Shown here in pieces: positions 48,401-58,200 of a stretch of DNA of 64,000 nt (position 1 is its first letter; the number at the start of each line of letters is the position of its first letter). The stretch is taken from NCBI GenBank assembly GCA_903813345.2, contig CAIIXF020000007.1, positions 17,154,714 through 17,218,713 on the forward strand. The letters run 5' to 3'. This DNA comes from Owenia fusiformis. Lineage: Eukaryota; Annelida; Polychaeta; Sabellida; Oweniidae. Under the pieces are notes generated by a model. The model was not told the DNA's origin. It saw nothing but the letters and a program-made list of their open reading frames with translations, and searched no databases. The position numbers and the translations under genes are program-made.

Positions 48401-50582
48401 TAAAAACCATAAAATTAGGAATTTTGTTAAAATATTAATTTTCCATGTTGGAAATTGTCTCCAGAATAAAATGTGAAATTTTCAATAAGAATGGTTGTTC
48501 TCTTAGAAATATAGAGCAAAAACACGACTGCATCATCCAACCTGTCCGGGGTATTGTCAATAGAAATTATTAAAAGTGAGTCATTATAGATAATCTCTAA
48601 TGCTGGGCAATTTTAAAGTTATTATGATTATGACAAAATCTAAAATGTGTCATAAATTGCTCCCAATGAAATAATTAAAAAAAACATTTTTTTTAGATGA
48701 AAAGGCTCTGGATGATTATAACAGTCATTTCATGAATGCTTGGCGTACAACACACAACTACAGAATGTGGCAGAACACCCCACATGACGCCATCAAGCAA
48801 GTGGAACCAGGGTTAGTAGAGATATGCTCCTTAAAACTTGCATGTTTTCAGTGAACCTTGGAAACTAACTAAACTTAAGTCAATGAAAATTGATAATGGG
48901 AACAAGATGGGGTATCAAATTAATCAATTTAATATTTTTCAGATTTTGTAAGATTGCATTCTATACCATTTATTCAGTTCAGGAACATTCTGGATGTGTA
49001 ACAGAAGCTCTGGTCTGTTGGACATGTTTGTTCAATACAACCGATGATTTTCCGCATGTATATGGCACAAAAAATAGTTTTTTGGCTCACACAGTGAGCC
49101 TATGGGATCAACCAGGCGTTCGTCCGTCCGTTGGTCCATCCGTCCGTTGGTCTGTCCGTCTATCCGTTGGTCCATCCGTCCGTCAACATTGGCCGCACAA
49201 ATTAAAACTGCTATTTGGATTGAGTCATATCCACATTCATTTTATGCATATCCATAATGCCCATTTGACCTATCATTGCCATTTCCCAAGTTTGCCCGGT
49301 TTCCGATAAATTGCTGATTTTGAAGTCAAAAAGTCAAATTTTCTGTAAATACTAGACACTTTGTTGAAGTAGAACTTTCAAATAACTTGTAGTAGTTGCT
49401 GTATATGCAACTTATGTCCTCTGAAGATTTCAAAGCTCTTAGAATTACAGTTTTTGGTGTTTACTCTATAAAATTTGACAAAAAGTAGGACTTCTCATGG
49501 CAGGTTTTGTGATTGACAAGTTTCTCAAAGTTTGCCTTATACTTGATCATTTCTTGAAATGAATTACATCATTACTAGATTTAAGCATTCCCTACATTTA
49601 TTATGTCATAATCAAATGTTTACCGTTTTTGAGAAAAAACAGTCAAAAAACAGTAAAAATAAGTTATTTTTCAACTTACTTCGATTTGACCAATTTTTTG
49701 GAAAATCATCTACAAGTTGTCAGGAGTTCAAATCTGACATCAGTTTTAGGATTTGACCTTTACTTGACCTTCAGTGACCTTCGAAAGGTCAAAAAGTTGA
49801 TTTTTCAAATTGATTTTTGGATGTAAATTTTGGTCAACTTAATCACAAAAGACCTTACTGAGCTCTGAATAAGTAAAATTTTCAAGGTCAAAGGTCATCA
49901 AACTAGGTCACACAGACACACAACTGTGCTATCTAAGTTCGAGACTACAAATACAAATCAATATTTTTGTTTGAAAGTCAGGATATACATTCCTCTGAAG
50001 GTTCCAAACCGTGTGAGCACAGGACCTTGGGTCCTTTATTAGATCTGAGATTGTTCACAGTGTATCACATTTGGTTCTAGACATCCATTCCGTGGGCAGG
50101 TGAATGTGGCAGACATGAAACTGAGGCTAGCGCACACAATGCAATATACAACTGGTGGCAAAAGAATCAATGCAGCTGTTATGTCAACTGGCAAAGCTAT
50201 GTCTCAAACTGGCAAAGTTGTTGGTGAGTACACTTTTATCTACTGGCAAAGCTATGTCTCAAACTGGCAAAGTTGTTGGTGAGTACACTTTTATCACGAC
50301 TTCTTGCACAAAAAATTCAACATTTTCTTTGTCTATTGAAGCAGCATTCCAATTGAACTTTCTGTCTGTCTGCAAACATGATGCATGTAACATAAAACAT
50401 AACATGTAGAATAAAACATTAATTATTTTCAACATAAACATTAATCTTTGAACCTAGAAATTGTTACAGATTTCAAATATTGACCTTTGTGTTTTATTAC
50501 AGGAGGAGCACTAACCAATGCAAAATCTGCAGTGTCTTCATGGCTAGGCTGGCCTAGGAACCAACCAGAAAACTCAACATGA
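30494..50582 (+). CDS. AVL9: AVL9, DENN-like membrane-traffic protein
   Basis: Fourteen coding exons: 30494-30571, 34307-34427, 34645-34730, 35055-35126, 36148-36301, 36466-36545, 37051-37716, 38097-38702, 43590-43724, 44170-44308, 47052-47132, 48697-48811, 50081-50223 and 50503-50582. The frame is continuous for 851 aa. Conserved blocks are VVVVGFHHKKGC, YPPLIEG, LPDGAHNHEE, FGISCYRQI, TVQKSVCVLSK, LFGLITAKLELITHAYF, HPGMIECGL, DPELRKQLN, TADLRFADYIV, WEGGDEWLRAQF and ADMKLRLAHT. AVL9 is a longin/DENN-related protein implicated in late secretory traffic and epithelial polarity. Human AVL9 is 648 aa; the extra length lies in two large exons (residues about 230-610), acidic, Ser/Asp-rich and probably disordered. 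The gene spans 20 kb because several introns hold transposons. Confidence 0.96.
31061..31560. repeat. Dispersed repeat, copy 1 (AVL9 intron 1)
   Basis: The segment with GAGTAGGTAGTTACCAGTTT, CACCAGGTGG, AATTAAAATATGTCCAGTAA and CTAGAAGTCACATTTT is repeated at about 62165-62600 with moderate divergence in the same order. It begins near CAGGGCGTTCAATAAGTA. The rest of AVL9 intron 1 (30572-34306) shows no coding exon; one antisense frame near 33419-33640 has no resemblance to known proteins. Confidence 0.7.
35314..35745. repeat. Two adjoining palindromic elements in AVL9 intron 4
   Basis: Arms of about 70 bp, GGAATAAATAATGATAGGCC through the GAGTTGGACAGAATGTCGTA region, are inverted at 35398-35470. 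Then TTATTCCGATTCAAACAT near 35466 is inverted as ATGTTTGAATATGGAATAA near 35729-35747. The elements abut and share the TTATTCC motif. No coding sequence is seen. Confidence 0.7.
37696..37800 (+). repeat. 36-bp tandem repeat spanning an AVL9 exon-intron boundary
   Basis: The unit AATATTAATGACATCACACA plus AGTGAGTACAGTTTTC starts at about 37696 and again at about 37732, with a third degraded copy near 37768. The true donor (CAA/GTGAGT, 37717) is in copy 1. Copy 2 has AATTAA there and no donor. Copy 3 regains GTGAGT at about 37785. Confidence 0.8.
39732..40885. mobile_element. Second CAGGGTTCGTACAC-family element, inverted and nested
   Basis: It starts CTGGGTTCATACACCTTTTT, matching the reverse complement of the right end of 11258-13155. 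It shares internal blocks with that element in reverse order, for example ATTGTATTGAACCATCTATA and CATTCCCTGACATTTCCAGC. The distal terminal bases are missing near 40885. It interrupts the left inverted repeat of 38841-43526, so it inserted later. Confidence 0.78.
41190..42410 (+). pseudogene. Degraded transposon-encoded protein
   Basis: Frames switch along this stretch. Readable pieces are EALPAFHAFTGCNTVSALVR with RGKNTF (about 41300-41385) and, after stops and shifts, ARANLQALIWRMAHFEKANI with SAPDGHGW (about 42205-42290). From memory, a His-Ala-Phe-Thr-Gly-Cys motif followed later by such an 'alkali-poor, aromatic-rich' block occurs in uncharacterised repeat-encoded proteins of many invertebrates. 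I cannot name the superfamily. Stops and frameshifts make it non-functional here. Confidence 0.55.
45228..45248 (+). CDS. AVL9: Candidate 21-nt microexon of AVL9
   Basis: It is preceded by TCATCATGTACAG and followed by GTGTGT. Its length is a multiple of three, and its phase (1 to 1) fits exactly between the exons ending at 44308 and starting at 47052. Inclusion would change DDTSWEGG to DDTS-GKKDSVG-WEGG, inserting seven residues at a loop where human AVL9 has only a short linker. The fit could be coincidence. Confidence 0.45.
   Translation: MERKTA
46132..46496. mobile_element. MITE with ATGTCACCACC termini (copy 2)
   Basis: TTATGTCACCACCAGAAGTT at the left and TTTGTAGGTGGTGACATTTT at the right are inverted. 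It contains GGTGTTTGGTCTGTAACAGT-type blocks shared in inverse with the copy at 27588-27757. It lies in the AVL9 intron before the exon at 47052. Confidence 0.65.
47470..48551. mobile_element. Foldback element with CCCCGGACAGGTTG ends
   Basis: Inverted arms of about 370 bp (47470-47835 and 48180-48551) begin CCCCGGACAGGTTGAATGAT. They are flanked by TA on both sides (47468-47469 and 48552-48553). The central 350 bp is not inverted and is more GC-rich than its surroundings. It contains a minus-strand open frame of 92 codons (47902-48180) that I do not recognise. It lies in the AVL9 intron between the exons at 47052 and 48697. Confidence 0.82.
49080..50035. repeat. Repeat unit with GTCC microsatellite (pearl/Helentron-like candidate)
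   Basis: It begins TTTTGGCTCACACAGTGAGC, continues into a (GTCC)n-type run (CGTCCGTCCGTTGGTCCATC, 49129-49190) and ends with GTGTGAGCACAGGACCTTGG near 50010. The inner sequence is AT-rich with GACCTT-type repeats. A transposon-like unit is likely from the microsatellite at one end; the class is uncertain. An open frame across it (48890-49309) is an artefact. Confidence 0.5.
50187..50296 (+). repeat. 55-bp tandem duplication across an AVL9 exon 13 donor site
   Basis: The block ACTGGCAAAGCTATGTCTCA to GTTGTTGGTGAGTACACTTTTATC occurs at 50187 and again at 50242, nearly identical. Each copy carries the same donor (G/GTGAGT at 50224 and 50279). Only the first keeps the AVL9 frame into the last exon (50503); use of the second adds 55 nt and shifts the frame. 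Confidence 0.85.
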
Positions 50583-50839
50583 TCTGTATACATATTGAAT
50601 GTGACCCAAGCAGAATTGTTTTGAGGTTGAAACAATAGGTGGTATCGACAGGAACACTCTACCTGAGTTTCAATGCATTCTGACATATAGTGACATGACA
50701 CTTGTGTACAATTGTAGACATGACACTTGTATATAACTGTAGACATGACACTTCGTAACAGTTGTAGTTACATGGCATTTGGTAACAGTTGAAGTGATGT
50801 GACATTTTGTTACATTTGTAGTGGCATGATACTTGTATG

Positions 50840-51180
50840 TATGTGTATACTACAGCTGCTACATGTGTGGTACTATAGCTGCTACTTGCATGTGTAGTAC
50901 TACATCTGCTACATGTGTGGTACCTCAGCTGCTACATGTGTGGTACTACAGCTTTTAACATGTGTGGTACTATAGCTGCTACACATCTGGTACAACAGCT
51001 GCTACATATGTACTACTACTGCTGTTACATTTGTAGTACTACATCTGCTACCTGTGTGATAATGCAGCTACTACATACATGTGTGGTACAACATCTGCTA
51101 CATGTGTGATACAACCTCTGCTACATGTGTGATACTACACCTGCTACATCTGTAGAACTACAGCTACTAGGAGAAGATAC
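50840..51180. repeat. Minisatellite with about 24-bp TACAGCTGCTACATGTGTGG units
   Basis: About 13 degenerate units of CTACATGTGTGGTACTACAGCTG type lie tandemly just after the AVL9 stop codon. The unit length is variable (about 21-28 bp). It could lie in the 3' UTR and, if transcribed, would encode nothing. Confidence 0.85.
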
Positions 51181-53114
51181 AATTGAGTTATACTTTGTAA
51201 TGGAAGTGGTCACAATCCAATTTTAACCATTAAAGTTGAATGGGGATGAGAATTTTATTCATTATCTGTTCAAATTTTGCAGTTAATGATGGTTTTTCAA
51301 GAAAATGTATAAAAGTTAGATTTAGTAGAGGGCGTGATAAGAGTTTCAAAATGCTTCCTAACGTTAGATAATGTAGGTAGAGGTAGAAGGGGGGGGGGGG
51401 TAACAGAAGTGTCCCAGAATGTTACCTAAATGATAAAAGAAGGTAAAGGAGGTAGTAGGGGAGGTATGGAATTGTCCCATGTCCCAGAATACTACCCTTA
51501 GTGAAAAATCCACTTCATATGACTGATTATTATGATTACAATTTCTAATAATTGTAAAAATTGTATTTACATCAGTTTACTGATTTAACCCCAGAAAAAT
51601 AGTAATTTTAAAGTGAAGGTACATGCATGTATACAAAACCTTTAAGCCAAATGTAATATGTAATATGCAATTTAAATTTTGCAGTATCGATGTATAATTT
51701 GTACTTGTTAAAATATGTCATAGTCCTTTGTTGTAGGCACAATAGATATATTCAATAAACCACTCTGCCTATTTGCAGTAACAATAACCACACATGTTTA
51801 GTGGTCTATTCATACATTGCAAGTACTTTCAAGTATTTCCTGTATTAGCCATCTTGTAAATGGCTAACATGTTACGTCTGTGTGTACTGATAGCTTCACT
51901 GTTTAATTAATTTTAATTATTGTTTATTAATTTTGATAGAGAACGTGTTTTTAATATCCATTACAATAGCTTTGCTATGTTCTTCATTATTACCAAGTTG
52001 CATGAGATGCTTCACATTATAATATAAAAGGCATACCATTGAGTTAAATCATAGCAAGAGTTTAAATCTTTATTTTTTGTAAAATAGTAAAAAACAGGTT
52101 TTTGAAATTGAGCATAATTGTAAATTAATATTGAATATTCTATGTATTGCATCATAATATACCATTATGCAGGGAGAGGTCTAAATGACTAAATAAATGA
52201 ATTAGCCATATAAGAATCAGAAAAGGACCAAGATATTTTGAGTTTGGCAAGTATTTGATTTATCTAAGGGATGGAGTCCAAATATCAGCATGTCAAAATC
52301 CTGTTTCAGGTCTTAGACTACATTTGTAACAAACATTAGTTTTAGCAATGAGTTAATACTGTATTTGCAATGAAGTTGTAGAATGTCCTTTGAAAGTTTT
52401 TGATGTGAAAGCATTCATGAAATGACTTCTGTATGAATGAAGTCTCATAACTTGTTTTGAATTGTTATAGAATAGTTTCTGAAAGGTGGGGATGGGGAAG
52501 ATTAGCGGCTCTCTTTGTAAGATCATAATGGGAAAGATCATAATGGGGATGACCATAATGGGGATATCATGGTTTGTTTTGTTATGATTGGTTTTACTCT
52601 GAAATTTTCTTTTTTTCATCTTTCCCATTTAAGTTTACATATCTCTAAATTAATGATGTTCTTTAATAGTATGCTTTATTTTGATATCTTTCTAAAGGTG
52701 CCTTCAGCACCTCATTGTTGGTTGTGTTATTATTCAAGGTTGTTATAAATAATATATTGTTATGTTTGATACGTAGTGATAGCTTAGATTTTATTAACCA
52801 CAGCTGGAGGTCTATTTATCACTTTACTATTATATGGGACTATTTATTAAAATAAAGAACACTAATGACAATATTACACTGTTGTTTATTATTTATTATA
52901 TTGAAACATTTTATATTCTGAATACAAGAGCCTGATTATATACTTATGAGTGTGTTATACACCCCCAACCCATTCAAGTCTGAGATATAAGAGGGCAGCA
53001 AGTGTACATTTCTGTAATTGTATTTGGAACAGTTTGATGAAACACTAACATGTATACATACAATGTTTACAAGCTTGAAAATAAATACCAAAGAACTCAT
53101 CATTTACCAACCTA

Positions 53115-53298
53115 CAGTAAAACCTGCCTGTGTCAGCACTTCTCCCTGAATGGAATACTATCTGAATAATATACACTTTTCTTGATAAATAAGGCAATAT
53201 GCCACTCCTTGAGATTTTCAAATATTTTTTAAATATCAAATTACATCAGAAAAGGGATGGATCGGTTTGAAAAGTATAACAATAGGCAGGCTATACTG
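53115..53298. mobile_element. MITE with CAGTAAAACCTGCCT ends
   Basis: Ends CAGTAAAACCTGCCTGTG and AGGCAGGCTATACTG are inverted and flanked by TA duplications (53113-53114 and 53299-53300). It resembles pogo/Tigger-type MITEs. Confidence 0.7.
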
Positions 53299-53795
53299 TA
53301 TGTCCATGGAGATCAATCCTTCATTGTTGTACAGAAGTAAGCAATGAACAAACCCTGCAGACATTTCCATGTCAAATGTCAACACATGCTAAGGACAGTA
53401 TAATAGTATTGGAGTAAAATACACAGCAATGCCCATCAATGTCACTATACTATTACAGCCTGTCACATTACATTACTATCACAGTGTTTACAGTCATCTT
53501 CGCACGCTCGCTCTTCACTGCGACAGGAGCCGAGTGAACGAAGATGGTTTACACTGTATTACAGTCTGTCACTGTACTATTAATGCCATTTTTAATATGA
53601 GCCACTGATATGACATGTATGACAAATCTTATAAAAATTGCACAAAACATCTAATGCATTTTAATCAATGTAATCCCACCTTGATCCGTCATATCAAGGT
53701 ATTTCATATATTGACTGAAGGAATACACTGATTTAACAGTATGTGTAATCCTAAATGAATGAAGTATGTGTAATACCATCTGATTACTAGATATA

Positions 53796-53965
53796 CAGTA
53801 AAACCTGTATATAGTGTATAGTGAACATCTATGGAGCAACAAAAAAAGTGTTCACTGTAGGTAGGCATTCACTACGGAGAGGGAATTCAATACAGGAGTA
53901 AATGTTAAATGTGTGTTGAAGTGATGTTCACTAAACACAGGTGTTCACTAAGACAGGTTTTACTG
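53796..53965. mobile_element. MITE with CAGTAAAACCTGT ends (same superfamily)
   Basis: CAGTAAAACCTGTATATAGTG at the left and CACTAAGACAGGTTTTACTG at the right are inverted, with TGTTCACT repeats inside. A relative with CAGTAAAACATTTCTTAGTG ends is at 62612-62748. Confidence 0.7.
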
Positions 53966-54210
53966 GAGTATATGAGATATGAACATAATGTATGCCATTT
54001 ATGCCATAATGCATCAAAATCAAAATGAAACCCATGCTCGCAGACATATATTATATTATGAAGGGAAAATACATAACGCAAGTGACACACCATGTAGCTG
54101 ACACACCAAGAAGGTGACATAAGGATGTAGCAGACATAGAGAATTATGAAACACCCATTGAACACATAATTACAGATCTGTATTGCACATGTATTTACCA
54201 CTCTTTCTAG

Positions 54211-54770
54211 TATATGTAGTATTCAAAGCTCTGTTTAGTACATGTATTTACGGCTGTCTAGTAGATGTAATATTCAAAGCTCTGTATAGTACATGTATTG
54301 ACAGCTCTGTCTAGTATATGTAGTACTCAAAGCTCTGTATAGTACATGTATTGACAGCTCTGTCTAGTATATGTAGTACTCAAAGCTCTGTATAGTACAT
54401 GTATTGACAGCTCTGTCTAGTATATGTAGTATTCAAAGCTCTGTATAGTACATGTATTGACAGCTCTGTCTAGTATATGTAGTACTCAAAGCTCTGTATA
54501 GTACATGTATTGACAGCTCTGTCTAGTATATGTAGTATTCAAAGCTCTGTATAGTACATGTATTGACAGCTCTGTCTAGTATATGTAGTATTCAAAGCTC
54601 TGTATAGTACATGTATTGACAGCTCTGTCTAGTATATGTAGTATTCAAAGCTCTGTATAGTACATGTATTGACAGCTCTGTCTAGTATATGTAGTACTCA
54701 AAGCTCTGTATAGTACATGTATTGACAGCTCTGTCTAGTAGATGTAGTATTCAAAGCTCTGTATAGTGCT
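54211..54770. repeat. 53-bp minisatellite, about 10 copies
   Basis: The unit TCAAAGCTCTGTATAGTACA plus TGTATTGACAGCTCTGTCTAGTATATGTAGTAT is repeated about ten times with very few differences, mainly TACT versus TATT. The segment AGCTCTGTATAGTACAT also occurs once at 55088-55104, within the last codons of the PARP gene's distal terminal exon. Confidence 0.92.
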
Positions 54771-55084
54771 ATCAGTTATCAAACGTTTCAGCATGTGTAC
54801 TCCAGGTAACTATTATAATTTTGTGTGTTTTGAAAGTTCACTTTGAAATAATATGATGTCACACTGTTGTATTCGTACTTGTAAGTGAAATAATATGATC
54901 ATACTTTTTATTTTAGCTACGAAGTGATATAACCAGTGACGGCATAGAGTTACTATTGACTCCGTAGTAATACAGCCCACCGTATCACATGAAAATCAGT
55001 CACATGTCATGTGATACAGAATATACATTGTCACAATTGACCAATCAAAATGCTTAGAAACTCCTAACCATGTGATAAATGTAT

Positions 55085-55263
55085 TTACAGCTCTGTATAG
55101 TACATATTGAGTGCAACATCAAGGTCCATATCTGCCTGATTGACATAATGTCTTGCTATTGATGAATTAACCACCCCAGTTATCTTGCAGAAATCAGCTA
55201 TTTGGCATGCACGCACTTTTTCTATGGCCAACCTATCTTCCTGTGTCATCACAACTGGTGACT
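55085..55263 (-). CDS. PARP gene: distal alternative terminal exon (UBA-like)
   Basis: Preceded by ATTATTTCAG and entered at phase 1, like the proximal copy. It encodes SPVVMTQEDRLAIEKVRACQ, DFCKITGVVNSSIARHYVN and ADMDLDVALNMYYTEL, then stops. It is clearly a diverged copy of 55286-55470. The proximal exon has no usable donor, so the two are expected to be alternatives rather than joined. Confidence 0.72.
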
Positions 55264-58200
55264 CTGAAATAATATTCTTGAGTAGTTATTTTGTTCTATC
55301 TTTCACAAAGATCTCGAGGGCTTTGTCAAGGTCCATGTTGGCCTTGTTTATGTACTGTCTTCCTATGTGGTAGAGAACTCCAGTCTTCTCACAGAACTCA
55401 GATATCAGTAATGCACGTACACATTCTATAGCATGCCTGTCTTCCTCTGTTTGAAATATTATTGGTGATCCTACAATGATATATTCGTATTCACATCTAC
55501 ATCAAAGTCCTAAACTGAGCAAAAAATTGCAAGGCATCAAAATGCAAAATGTCACAACCTGCCATTTGTTACAGATGCTGACCACCGAATACCATCCAAA
55601 AAAGTTGAAGATTGTAACAATATGTCACCATTTATGGTGGTGACATAAAAATATTATTATACAGAGTGAGGCAAAAGGTGACCCAAACAAATTTTAATAA
55701 TTCAGCAATACAGTCATACAATCATATTTGGCACACTTAAATCTTGTTCTATTCCTGATGGTCACGATTTGATGGCTATTTTATAAAACATGCAGGTTTA
55801 AATGTGCAAAATATGACATTAGACAGATGCTGAATGACTGAGTTTTTAATAAGCATTTGTTTGGGTTACCCTTTTTGGCTCACCCTGTATGACATGTTAT
55901 GGCATAAATCAAAAAGATAAATGTCCTAATTACTAGTAATGTGTGTTTAAATTGAAAATATGAGGACTTTTAGCTATCAAATTTGACATCAATGTCTTTT
56001 GAGAAAGAATATGGTATGTAATATTGTTTTGCCTACTCCTGTAGTGATCACATGTAAACTTACTTCTAACAGGCTTGGGTGGTGTCACACCTGGCTGAGG
56101 TGTCACAACTGGAGGTGGGGAAGTGTCAATACTTCTTGCTCCATCCTGAAGTAACAGAGAAACCCCAAGATTAAATCACAGTTTGGATCATACACATAAT
56201 TATTTATATGGATTATGTATGTTATAGGATCACAATATAAGCCTAGGATTACATTTGCTAAGATTGCAATAATGCTAGGATCACAATGGTGCAAGGATAA
56301 CAATAAAGCTAATGCGAACAATGGTTCTATCACATTGGTGTTAGAACCACATTGGTGCTAGGATTACAATGGTGCAAGACCCACAATGACGCTAGGTTCA
56401 TAATGTTCCTAATATCACGAATATTGCAAAGATCACAGTGGAGCTGTTAGGATCACTTGTGTTGTTAGGTTCACAATGGTTCAAAGAGAACATTGCTGAG
56501 CATTTAATTCAAAGGTTTGACACTTAGCAAAACATACACATGTATTATATGATTGTACCTGAGGAGTTATATCTGGGGTCTTAGTTTGACTATCCACCTT
56601 GGGCAACCTTATTGTGGAAAGCATCCAATCCTTCACAGCTGGGTTTATCTGCAGGTTTGCTTGGGTGTCTGCATCATCATCACTATATAAGATGTCGTTT
56701 TGTGGGCTGGCGGCCATAGCCTGGGAGCCATGTTGGGTGACAGTGCTGCTAGGTGCATTCTGTTTTTTAGAGGATTGACTGCCTGAATACATTGAAATGA
56801 AGAGTACCTTATTATGTGTTTTTTTATAAGGGAAAATATTAAACAAATATTAAATAACTAAAGTTCATTAATTTCAGAGAATAATAATTTATTTTCGATG
56901 TTTTGCTAGCTTAAATCATTATTAAAACATTATTAAATCATTCTTAAATCATTATTCTATGTAGTTAATGAACTTTACTTATTTAATATATTACCAGAGT
57001 GATGAATCTACACATAAATAAATATTGTTTCCATGTTATTTTACCTAAATGAGCCACTTGTGAAATTGGGAACTACCTATGGGCACCTAAGCAATTAGCT
57101 TGACTTAGTGAAACTACACCAAAGAACAGAAAAGTCAATATAATTTAGTATAATACAAGACAACTGTATGGTGAACTTACCTTTTGTGTAAGTTATGACA
57201 TAGTCTATAAGTGCTCGCCTACTGTTGTAGATCACAAACTCATTGAAGTCCTTTGGTTTTCCCTAAATTAGACAACATTATACAGGTTAAAGTACATGAG
57301 GCATTATCATGTTTAAAGATACCAACTGCAAATGGTAACAAAATGCAACATGCAGTAGTTACAAATGCCATCCCTATCCCCAAACACTGGCCTCAAGGTT
57401 TGCTATGGCAAAATCAAACAAGTTCAGACTCCAGATTCAAAACCTTTTTCGAGCTTGAAGACTTAAGATTGGACCATCTTTAAACTGAACATATACGATA
57501 GTCTTGCAAATCTCTCTCTCCCACTAGCTGCTAGCTAGCTAGTGGGATGTGAAGTTGATAGACTACCTACCTTTACAGAGTCATAATACTTTCTCCCACC
57601 ATCTTTAACATTTTCTTTTTGCGGTTCACGTTTCAATTTTAAGTCCTTCTGACCAGGTTTGTACTCCTGAAAAAATCACATAATCATTATTTGTGATAGC
57701 CTTGCAATTTTGATTAAAGGATAGAAAGATGCATACTCATTGTAGTGTACATGTATTGCGCAAAGGCTTGTTTTGAGGCACGCCATCCTCCTAAGCAGGT
57801 ATCCAGAATCCGTACCTCCTTCTTCCCCCTGCTATAACCAATTTGGAAGCGCCCGATTTAACTGAATCACGTGATCTATTAAGCGCAATGACTTATACAT
57901 GATTTCTGTCGCAGTGTTGCGACAGCCAATCAGATTGCTTATCGCAGGGGGTAAAAAGAAAGAATATATTCCCGTTTTTGAAGACCTGTGATCGGAGGGT
58001 GGAGGCATGCAAATTAATTCATTTTACCTTCAATAAAAAACAAAATTCATAAACTACTGCTAAATACCTTAACATCACCAAGCAGTACCCTACACTTCAA
58101 CATATATTCCACTTTTCTCTTCTTCTTTTTTCCTTTCTTGGAATAGCTGGCACATTTTGATGGATCATCACTAAAGCAAAAAATCATAGAGGGATATATC

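Larger units (their letters stand above)
50583..55084. other. AVL9 3' region and spacer to the PARP gene
   Basis: It contains the AVL9 3' UTR (possible AATAAA near 51749 and 52851), the minisatellites at 50840-51180 and 54211-54770, and two short TA-flanked MITEs. No coding exon is recognised. Open frames around 52353-52628 and 53651-54201 are fragmentary and lie in repeats. Confidence 0.6.

Noticed and set aside
50915-51109. Cys-rich open frame after the AVL9 stop codon
   Set aside because: It is produced by the CTACATGTGTGG minisatellite.
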